Part shown: in pieces, positions 17,586 through 24,355 of the stretch
Layout of the letters: each line of letters starts with the position of its first letter
Numbering within the stretch: the first letter of the stretch is position 1
From: JALEFZ01 sp039817415
GTDB lineage: Bacteria; Bacteroidota; Bacteroidia; J057
DNA length: 64,000 bases
Assembly (NCBI GenBank): GCA_039817415.1
Contig: JBCBVV010000010.1
Location: 1 to 64,000, forward strand
Direction of reading: 5' to 3'
Translations under genes and position numbers: made by a program
The notes under the pieces: model-generated
The model's input: the letters and a program-made list of their open reading frames with translations, nothing else
Databases searched by the model: none
What the model was told of the DNA's origin: nothing

Positions 17586-18356
17586 TCAAAAGGATAGCTG
17601 AATCTTATCTCCCATGCTCAATTGTAAGCTTGAGGCGGCATGTCCATTCCTCACCGCTATTTCCCATAGCCCATGACTCGCCTGATGGATTAATAACTCT
17701 CCATCTTCCACAGCTGCGTAATTACTGACCAGCTTAATGTGCCTTTGTTGAAGGCTAACACTAGATGCCTGTATCTCTCCTTTTATATTGGTGATGAGGT
17801 TCCCGTACCTGTCTTCGTAGATGATATGGACTTCCCCTTGCTTGGCTTCTTCAGGAGAAATGAAAGGGGAGGAGGGATAGCTGAAATTTCCTATGGTGGG
17901 TCCTAGTTGGGTAATGGGGAAGCCTTTAGCCAAATGAGCGGCTACTGGCGCAAAAATATCCCTTCCATGAAAACTGTTACTGATATTGGACCTCATGAGC
18001 TTGGGATTTTCAATATCGAAGGCATAAGTGATTTTATTCTCAGCCAAGACATAATCGATCACCCCATTATCTGGCACAATAAAAGTGTAATTATCGAAGG
18101 AATAGGCCCGTATTTTTCGCTTACTTCCTACTCCGGGATCGACCACACAGACGAATATGCTACCCTTCGGAAAAAATGTGTAGGCATTCCACAAGACAAA
18201 CTGTGCGGCTAAAATAGATTGTGGAGGGAGATCATGTGCAAGATCAATGATGTCAGCTGAAGGGAGGATGTGCTTGATTACTCCCTTCATGATGCCAACA
18301 TAGCCATCCCTATTTCCAAAATCTGTCAGTAAAACAATCGAAGCTTTTTGTGCCAT
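17586..18356 (-). CDS. SAM hydroxide adenosyltransferase (DUF62 family)
   Basis: 256 residues. The enzyme hydrolyses S-adenosylmethionine to adenosine and methionine using a water-derived hydroxide; relatives use fluoride or chloride. The N-terminus LLTDFGNRDGYVGIMKGV is diagnostic. The known Asp-Arg-His triad is present as Asp73 and Arg80 in VDPGVGSKRK and His130 in SFHGRDIFAP. The family's halogenases have extra loops not seen here, so the hydroxide type is the reasonable call. It is cytosolic and divergent from groESL, with a promoter region shared between the two. Confidence 0.92.
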   Translation of the reverse strand: MAQKASIVLLTDFGNRDGYVGIMKGVIKHILPSADIIDLAHDLPPQSILAAQFVLWNAYTFFPKGSIFVCVVDPGVGSKRKIRAYSFDNYTFIVPDNGVIDYVLAENKITYAFDIENPKLMRSNISNSFHGRDIFAPVAAHLAKGFPITQLGPTIGNFSYPSSPFISPEEAKQGEVHIIYEDRYGNLITNIKGEIQASSVSLQQRHIKLVSNYAAVEDGELLIHQASHGLWEIAVRNGHAASSLQLSMGDKIQLSF

Positions 18357-18401
18357 ATTTTTTTCCTTACCGAGGTATGCTTACGCATAGAGATTAAATA
18401 T

Positions 18402-18409
18402 CAAACCTA
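18402..18409 (-). promoter_or_regulatory. Candidate -7 element for the SAM hydrolase gene
   Basis: On the minus strand the bases read TAGGTTTG, an exact TANNTTTG match about 45 bp before the ATG. No TTTG sits at the right -33 distance. It abuts the -33 box of the groESL promoter on the other strand. Confidence 0.3.
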
Positions 18410-18442
18410 TTTGTCTGTTCCAAAGTTAGTTAGCTATATTTG
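18410..18442 (+). promoter_or_regulatory. groESL promoter, Bacteroidota consensus
   Basis: TTTG (18410-18413), 21 bp, then TATATTTG (18435-18442): an exact match to TTTG-N19-21-TANNTTTG. Transcription should start near 18449, leaving a leader of about 155 nt before groES. Confidence 0.6.
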
Positions 18443-18447
18443 CGGCC

Positions 18448-18499
18448 TGTCATGACAAATTGACAATCTGACACGCAAGCTTGTCAAATTGTCGCGACA
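18448..18499. promoter_or_regulatory. Two palindromes at the groESL start site, likely operators
   Basis: Perfect 10-bp palindromes TGTCATGACA (18448-18457) and TGTCGCGACA (18490-18499) share TGTC-NN-GACA and lie 42 bp apart, about four helical turns. TTGACAA (18460-18466) and TTGTCAA (18481-18487) between them are mirror copies of the same half-site. The first palindrome covers the predicted transcription start. The sequence is not CIRCE, so any repressor is a different one. Confidence 0.5.
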
Positions 18500-18603
18500 T
18501 TCGGTCAATATGCTGTCATAATACGCAATGGCACATTTTTCGACTTCCGCTTGAAAGAATAACATCGCTCATACATTACAAAAACTTATATCGCGATAAT
18601 ACT

Positions 18604-18879
18604 ATGTCATTGAACATCAAACCATTAGCTGATCGTGTGTTGGTTAAGCCAGCACCAGCTGAAGAGAAGACAGCTTCCGGTATCATTATACCTGATACTG
18701 CCAAAGAAAAGCCCCAGAGAGGTGAAGTAGTAGCTGTTGGTCCTGGCAAAAAGGACGAGCCTACCACCGTAAAAGTTGGTGATGCCATTCTGTATGGAAA
18801 GTATGCAGGCAATGAGATCAACATCGAAGGTGTTGACTACCTGATCATGCGCGAGTCTGACATCCTGGCTATCGTTTAA
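18604..18879 (+). CDS. groES: Co-chaperonin GroES
   Basis: 91 residues, the normal length. The protein caps the GroEL ring and encloses the folding client. Family landmarks are visible: IKPLADRVLVKP at the N-terminus, the mobile loop EEKTASGIIIPDTAKEKPQ, GEVVAVGPG, and the C-terminal YLIMRESDILAIV. The ATG at 18604 fits the family N-terminus; the frame stays open upstream, but that part has no GroES features. It is followed by groEL after 55 bp and preceded by a strong promoter with palindromic operators. Confidence 0.98.
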   Translation: MSLNIKPLADRVLVKPAPAEEKTASGIIIPDTAKEKPQRGEVVAVGPGKKDEPTTVKVGDAILYGKYAGNEINIEGVDYLIMRESDILAIV

Positions 18880-18934
18880 TTTTTCCAGAGAATTTGATTT
18901 CAAAACATTAAAAAAAAATCAACCACACTGACTT

Positions 18935-20590
18935 ATGGCAAAAAACATTGAATTTAACGTAGATGCACGCGACAAATTGAAGCGTGGTGTAGATGCCCTG
19001 GCAAATGCCGTAAAAGTTACACTTGGACCAAAAGGTCGTAATGTAGTTATAGATAAGAAATTTGGTGCCCCAGCTATCACAAAGGACGGTGTAACCGTTG
19101 CTAAGGAAATTGAGTTGAAGGACGCCATTGAAAATATGGGTGCTCAGATGGTGAAAGAAGTTGCTTCCAAAACTGCTGATATCGCAGGTGATGGGACAAC
19201 GACTGCAACTGTACTGGCTCAGGCTATGGTTCGTGAAGGACTGAAAAACGTTACCGCCGGACACAACCCAATGGAGTTGAAGAAAGGGATTGACGAGGCT
19301 GTAAAGGTAGTAGTGAAGACTCTTCAGGATATGTCTAAAGAAATCGAAGGGTCTAACGACATCGCGCAAGTAGCAACTATTTCTTCTAACAACGATACTG
19401 AAGTTGGTAGCCAGATCGCTGAGGCGATGGAAAAAGTTGGGAAAGATGGTGTCATCACTGTAGAAGAAGCAAAAGGACTTGATACCTACCTAGAGACTGT
19501 AGAAGGTATGCAGTTTGACAGAGGTTACCTTTCTCCTTACTTCGTAACCAACCCAGATGCAATGACAACTGATCTGGAGAATCCTTACATCCTACTTCAC
19601 GACAAAAAGGTTTCCAACATGCGTGATTTGCTACCTGTATTGGAGCAAACTCACCAAACTGGACGTCCTCTTTTGATCATCGCTGAGGATGTAGAAGGTG
19701 AAGCACTTGCTACTTTGGTAGTAAACAAAATTCGTGGCTCACTCAAAATTGCTGCAGTAAAAGCTCCTGGTTTTGGAGACCGTCGTAAGGCCATGCTAGA
19801 AGACATCGCTATCCTAACAGGTGGTACTGTGATTTCTGAAGAGCGTGGATTCAAGCTGGAGAACACTACCCTAGAAATGCTAGGTTCTGCTTCTAAAGTA
19901 GCTATTGACAAGGATAACACAACTATCGTTGATGGTGCAGGTGATGCAGAGATGATCCAAGCTCGTGTCAACCAAATCAAAGCTCAAATCGAAAATACTA
20001 CTTCAGACTACGACCGTGAAAAGCTACAAGAGCGTCTTGCTAAGCTTTCTGGTGGAGTAGCTGTGATCTATGTAGGTGCTGCTACTGAAGTAGAAATGAA
20101 GGAGAAGAAAGACCGTGTAGACGATGCTTTGCACGCGACCAAAGCGGCTGTTGAAGAAGGAATCGTTCCTGGTGGTGGAGTTGCACTAGTACGTGCCATT
20201 AAATCTATCGAGCCTGGACGTGGTGGAATCAACGATCGTTTGTTGAAAGGAGATATCGGTGTTGGTGTGGCTATCGTACGTAAGGCGCTTGAGGAGCCTC
20301 TTCGTCAGATCGTCATGAATGCTGGGCTTGAGCCAGGTGTTATCTTGAACGAAGTACGCAAGGGTGAAGCCGTTGACTTTGGTTTCAACGCTCGTATTGA
20401 GGAGTACCAGAACTTCTTTGAGACGGGTATCATCGACCCAACTAAGGTAACTCGTTCTGCTTTAGAGAATGCTGCTTCTATCGCTTCTCTATTGTTGACT
20501 ACCGAAGCTGTGATCACTGACGAGCCAGAGCCAGAGTCTCATGGCCATGACCACGGAGGAATGCCAGGAGGAATGCCAGGCATGATGTAA
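18935..20590 (+). CDS. groEL: Chaperonin GroEL (Hsp60)
   Basis: 551 residues forming the ATP-driven double-ring folding chamber. The N-terminus MAKNIEFNVDARDKLKRGVD, the nucleotide motif GDGTTTATVLAQA with Asp86, and the apical and equatorial family blocks are intact. The tail ends HGHDHGGMPGGMPGMM, combining a His-rich patch with the usual GGM repeats. Codon use is strongly biased (CGT for Arg, AAC for Asn, GCT for Ala), as expected of a highly expressed gene, and gives a useful internal reference for other genes here. It forms a two-gene operon with groES, closed by a strong terminator. Confidence 0.98.
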   Translation: MAKNIEFNVDARDKLKRGVDALANAVKVTLGPKGRNVVIDKKFGAPAITKDGVTVAKEIELKDAIENMGAQMVKEVASKTADIAGDGTTTATVLAQAMVREGLKNVTAGHNPMELKKGIDEAVKVVVKTLQDMSKEIEGSNDIAQVATISSNNDTEVGSQIAEAMEKVGKDGVITVEEAKGLDTYLETVEGMQFDRGYLSPYFVTNPDAMTTDLENPYILLHDKKVSNMRDLLPVLEQTHQTGRPLLIIAEDVEGEALATLVVNKIRGSLKIAAVKAPGFGDRRKAMLEDIAILTGGTVISEERGFKLENTTLEMLGSASKVAIDKDNTTIVDGAGDAEMIQARVNQIKAQIENTTSDYDREKLQERLAKLSGGVAVIYVGAATEVEMKEKKDRVDDALHATKAAVEEGIVPGGGVALVRAIKSIEPGRGGINDRLLKGDIGVGVAIVRKALEEPLRQIVMNAGLEPGVILNEVRKGEAVDFGFNARIEEYQNFFETGIIDPTKVTRSALENAASIASLLLTTEAVITDEPEPESHGHDHGGMPGGMPGMM

Positions 20591-20616
20591 TCGAGTATCA
20601 TAACTTGATATAGATA

Positions 20617-20647
20617 GGATTCTCCCGCTTGGGAGAATCCTTTTTTT
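20617..20647 (+). terminator. groEL intrinsic terminator
   Basis: Perfect 10-bp stem GGATTCTCCC (20617-20626) and complement (20631-20640), loop GCTT, followed by T7. The same stem recurs after the LytTR gene at 28134. Confidence 0.93.
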
Positions 20648-20696
20648 ATTTAAAGTTAGATTGCCTAATTATTTCATCTCTTTCCTCTAATAGGAT

Positions 20697-22376
20697 TTAT
20701 TTAACTACTACTGATTTCGAAAATACTTTGCCAGATCGCTCTACGTATAGCCAATAGGTTCCACTTGAGAGAGAACTCATATCCAACTGGTAGCTTAGTC
20801 CTTTAGACTCGCTTAAGGACTTTTGAATGAGAGTCCTTCCCAGTCGATCTACAACTTTGATATTCGAATAAGAAATATTGTCTGACTTAATCTCAATGTT
20901 ACAAGCTCCATGTACCGGGTTAGGGAAAACTTTCAATCCATATTGGAGAGAGGATTTTGCAATTTCTGTTACAGGTTCAAATGTATTGTTAACTGAGTCC
21001 AGAAAAGCCTCAATTGCAATCTCCTTCAGTTCATTATCCATAGGTCCTCTCAAACGCTGTGGTGGACATTCATATCCAGTTTGTGCAATGAAAGTCCCTC
21101 CAGCCTCAACCTGAAAACCTGGATCAAGGGTAATGGAATTACCCGCATTGAAAAATGCATAAGCGCCATCTTCAACGATAACAGGTCCGTTTGTTCCTGT
21201 TGTTACATTTTCTCCTGCATGAATGAAGTCTTCAACTTCTCTTACTTCAAAGTCACTTATTGTTTCATTTTGATAAAACCAATTTTCAATACAGCAACTT
21301 TCTAAGGCCTCTGTTCCATTTACATGAAAGGTACCCGAAAAATTTTGGAAAGGTGGGTTGCTTACTTGAAACCAAGTTATTGTACCACTACGATTAAATG
21401 TTTGAAGGCAGTTTTTATACCTTAGCGTAAAGGTATAGGTATCATTGGGGACTACTGTATTCCCATTGTTATCTGTACCCTGCCATTGTACCACGAAGTA
21501 CTCAATTAATTGTCCAGTAACTGGATCTACAATAGATTCATTAACAAGACCATTTGGATCAAATGCGTCTATGGTATAAATGGGAGCTCCTCCAAACTGG
21601 CTAAAAATTTCAAGTTTTATCTCAGTAGCATTGAGAATAAAAAACATGTCAGGATTGTCAGAAAGCATGGCGTTTGGAAGAGTAGATGTTTGGATAGAAT
21701 CAAGGTTTCCAAAACATTCGTGATCACAGTATGAAGTTCTTTTGAGATAAAAATCATCCACAAAAAGGTACTCATCATCACCATAAACTCCAGTGGTATT
21801 ACGCCCTTTGAAAGCAAACCAATCATAATCCTGATCTGCTATCATAAATTCTCTTCCTATATGCGGAGCCCATTGTCCTGCAACAACACTACTTTGATCA
21901 ATGGATAGGATATCTTCATACTCAGCATCAATTGGAGGATTTAAGCAATCCTGAAATTGTCCTGGCCCTTTTGATCTGAGCAGGAAGGTCCTAAATTCTG
22001 TAGAGAAAGGATTGCTATTGAATAGTCTGGAATACCAATATCCAATTTGAACTACACTGAACTGATCTACTGTATTCGAGAGTTTAACTTGTCCTCCTTC
22101 ACAAGGCCCAAATCCTGCATATCTTAATCCTGTATGTGCATTTCTTGAATTAACAGCTCCTGGAGCTGTTGTAGTACTCTCAAACCCACCATCTTCACAT
22201 AAATCTGAGGTGTTATAGTTTTCCCATGATTGGGCTCTACTAAATCGACCTGCCTTTGTGAAAGAGTTTCCAATTTCGAATGATGGGTTAGGTATTAGGT
22301 TGCCTTGTCCATTAAGGTTGAGCATCCCTACCAACAGCAACATTGTACCTAACAAGGCTTTTAGTTTAAACTTCAT
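20697..22376 (-). CDS. T9SS cargo protein with carbohydrate-binding-like N-terminal domain
   Basis: 559 residues. A signal peptide (1-23) is followed by NLIPNPSFEIG, the opening of galactose-binding-like jelly rolls in many secreted Bacteroidota proteins; the domain runs to about residue 210. The middle (about 240-340) resembles a gliding-motility C-terminal-type segment (IKLEIFSQFG, VVQWQGTDNNG, DTYTFTLRYKNC). GNSITLDPGFQVEAGGTFIA (near 430) is a recurrent motif just before T9SS domains. The last 85 residues are a type A sorting domain (VFPNPVHGACNIEI ending in SKSVVVK). The protein should be displayed or secreted. It starts 21 bp after the S74-related gene, so they form an operon. Confidence 0.85.
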   Translation of the reverse strand: MKFKLKALLGTMLLLVGMLNLNGQGNLIPNPSFEIGNSFTKAGRFSRAQSWENYNTSDLCEDGGFESTTTAPGAVNSRNAHTGLRYAGFGPCEGGQVKLSNTVDQFSVVQIGYWYSRLFNSNPFSTEFRTFLLRSKGPGQFQDCLNPPIDAEYEDILSIDQSSVVAGQWAPHIGREFMIADQDYDWFAFKGRNTTGVYGDDEYLFVDDFYLKRTSYCDHECFGNLDSIQTSTLPNAMLSDNPDMFFILNATEIKLEIFSQFGGAPIYTIDAFDPNGLVNESIVDPVTGQLIEYFVVQWQGTDNNGNTVVPNDTYTFTLRYKNCLQTFNRSGTITWFQVSNPPFQNFSGTFHVNGTEALESCCIENWFYQNETISDFEVREVEDFIHAGENVTTGTNGPVIVEDGAYAFFNAGNSITLDPGFQVEAGGTFIAQTGYECPPQRLRGPMDNELKEIAIEAFLDSVNNTFEPVTEIAKSSLQYGLKVFPNPVHGACNIEIKSDNISYSNIKVVDRLGRTLIQKSLSESKGLSYQLDMSSLSSGTYWLYVERSGKVFSKSVVVK

Positions 22377-22397
22377 AATGTCTTCTTATTAGGATGT

Positions 22398-23333
22398 TTA
22401 CTCTTGATTGGATGTATTCATATTCAGCTTGAGCTTTTGGTTTTTTTCCTTTAGACTTTTTACTTCTTTGTTTAGTTCAATGACATGAAGGTATAATTCC
22501 TCAAGTTTTTCCTGAAGCTGAATTGTCAATCCAGCTAGATCCACTCCACCTTGTTGATCCACCTCTTTTTGAGACACTACACCAGGTAGATGATGATTTT
22601 GCCAAACATACTTTTCGACTTGTTCTAGGGACATAGGCACATGCTTCCCATCGAACACATAGTCTGCCAAACTTGCGTCTACTTTAATTTTACCAGTTTG
22701 TATACCTTTGTTTACGGTTAACCAAAAGTCATTGGGGTCATTGCTATCGATGGTCATTACTTCCTCATTGTTGTGCCAAAAACCCAGTTCATCAGTAAGT
22801 CTATTGTATCTAAAGTCCCCTTTTCTGGAACCTCCAATTCGAAATACAAATTCCAAAAGGTTACGACTTGATGAAGCATCCATATCTAATACGATATCAG
22901 GATCCAGACCTTTCATAACCCAAGTAGCATTTGAATTCAAATTTGCAATCTCTTGGCTAGAACCATTGAAGAATCCAAAACTATGGCTTCCTGAGGAGCT
23001 TTGTGCGATCTGAAGACGGAGCTTTCCAGGAACCAGACCGAAGCCGTACCAACCATTACCAGAGCTTCCAAAAAGTGAAATCATCCTTGAGCCATATTGA
23101 CCGAAATCCAATTGGCAGGTAGGGTTATTTTTGTCAATACCCACTCTAGACAATCCCGATGTAGGATTGTAATAAATAGAATTGCTACCAGCAGTGACCC
23201 AAGGAGACTGAGCAAATATTTGATTGTGAAAAGAGTAGGAAAAGAGTAAGCCAACAACTAACAGGAAGTACAAGCTTACCTTTCTGTAGGCCGAAAATGT
23301 AACATTTGAGGTAAATGGATTTGTAAATAACAT
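22398..23333 (-). CDS. Secreted tail-fibre-like protein with S74-related coiled-coil C-terminus
   Basis: 311 residues with a hydrophobic signal near residues 19-42. The middle is Gly/Ser-rich and beta-like. From residue about 225 it reads DYVFDGKHVPMSLEQVEKYV, HHLPGVVSQKEV, then a long coiled coil (LQEKLEELYLHVIELNKEVK). This order matches the C-termini of many Bacteroidota surface proteins related to phage tail-spike intramolecular chaperones (S74-like). I see no S74 Ser-Lys dyad, so self-cleavage is doubtful. It is the first gene of the unit that continues into the T9SS cargo gene, and the two may form a surface structure together. Confidence 0.75.
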   Translation of the reverse strand: MLFTNPFTSNVTFSAYRKVSLYFLLVVGLLFSYSFHNQIFAQSPWVTAGSNSIYYNPTSGLSRVGIDKNNPTCQLDFGQYGSRMISLFGSSGNGWYGFGLVPGKLRLQIAQSSSGSHSFGFFNGSSQEIANLNSNATWVMKGLDPDIVLDMDASSSRNLLEFVFRIGGSRKGDFRYNRLTDELGFWHNNEEVMTIDSNDPNDFWLTVNKGIQTGKIKVDASLADYVFDGKHVPMSLEQVEKYVWQNHHLPGVVSQKEVDQQGGVDLAGLTIQLQEKLEELYLHVIELNKEVKSLKEKNQKLKLNMNTSNQE

Positions 23334-23872
23334 GTTGAATATAGGTTAAGAGTTTAAAATGAAAAGTCTTGAAATACCAAGCGACAGTATCCCATGTTTT
23401 ATATTCCATGGATGTCGTGTACTTCTAAAAAAAGGTAAGTATATGGATTAGGACTGGCACCCCAGAATGTAGCAATGAGTAATATTCTTGTATGAAAAAG
23501 GTAAATAGATGTAGGATGAAGCGGAATTATATTTCATTCATATAAATATTATTTTCATATATAGAATTTAATTTATGAAATAATCATTATATATTGATAT
23601 ATGGCTTATGTATATATTGGAAGGCGATTATTTTATCCTTTCAGTCCAAAAATACTCTATTCCTAAATGGACATCTGTTGACTAATTTTTATTTTAGTAG
23701 ATATGAAAGCCAAGTATATGATTAACCTTAGCAGATTATACTAGAATGATTATGTATTCTTTTTAAAATAGGTCGACATGATGTAGATATAATGGTCCCA
23801 TGAGAAAAGAAAAAAGCTTTGGATTATATTAATAATGAGGGAAATCCCCTTAAAATTCTTTTAAGAAAAGAG

Positions 23873-23901
23873 ACAGGACATACCTCAAAAGGCAGTCCTG
23901 T
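23873..23901 (-). terminator. Possible relic terminator
   Basis: ACAGGAC (23873-23879) pairs with GTCCTGT (23895-23901). Read on the minus strand it lies about 30 bp past the stop of the relic reading frame and is followed by a T-rich stretch. Confidence 0.4.
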
Positions 23902-23930
23902 TTTAAGTATAGTAGGGAAAATTAGGTCAG

Positions 23931-24116
23931 TTATTCGATCACAAGCACCAGAGAACCAAGTGCCTCTCCATTGTCTATTCTGAGGAAGTACATTCCTCTA
24001 CTTAGATTAGTAGAGACTGCCTTTGCAGGTTTAGTGTTAAGAAAAGAATATGAGATGTTGCTATACTTTTAAGTGATTCGGTTTTTTCCATTGGTTGAAC
24101 CAAAAACTAGCTTCAT
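23931..24116 (-). pseudogene. Decayed T9SS C-terminal sorting domain fragment
   Basis: The minus strand encodes, without interruption, a 45-codon stretch that includes SYSFLNTKPAKAV, NLSRGMYFLRIDNG and EALGSLVLVIE, then stop. NLSRGMYFLRI followed by a hydrophobic end is the last part of a type A sorting domain, so a secreted-protein gene once ended here. The same frame continues upstream across an in-frame TAA (24069-24071) to an ATG at 24114. Nothing upstream looks like the missing body of the protein. It is not a working gene; deletion or rearrangement beside the two surface-protein genes is the likely cause. Confidence 0.65.
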
Positions 24117-24355
24117 GACCCTTTATCATCAAGAAGGAATGTAGCAAGAAGGTATATCTATGTAGGAAGCAGTTAGGATGGTGAAGGAGGAAATCAGGTA
24201 ATTCCTCCCTTTTTTGAAAATTTTTTAGTTAGTGTATGATTTTGTGCAAGGAAATAATCGTACATCTGAGTACATTTAAGCTTGGGATATCTCATACCTG
24301 AAAGGAATATACTTGAGGCATTTCCATACCATTTATCCAAATACACCTGTTGCCA

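Larger units (their letters stand above)
23334..24355. other. Long AT-rich intergenic region with a gene relic
   Basis: About 1 kb between divergent genes. It is very AT-rich at 23520-23830. It carries a decayed T9SS sorting domain at 23931-24116 and a hairpin at 23873-23901 that may be the relic's old terminator. I find no other gene and no consensus promoter for the kinase at 24356. Confidence 0.55.

Noticed and set aside
18908..19369. Long open frame antisense to groEL
   Set aside because: It is a by-product of the strong codon bias of groEL; no start context, signal or family pattern. The same holds for frames antisense to SusD at 38382-38876 and to the membrane gene at 13624-14157.
22398..23333. 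Self-cleaving S74 endosialidase-type chaperone domain
   Set aside because: The C-terminus resembles the family, but the expected catalytic Ser-Lys pattern is not visible, so only the relation is reported.
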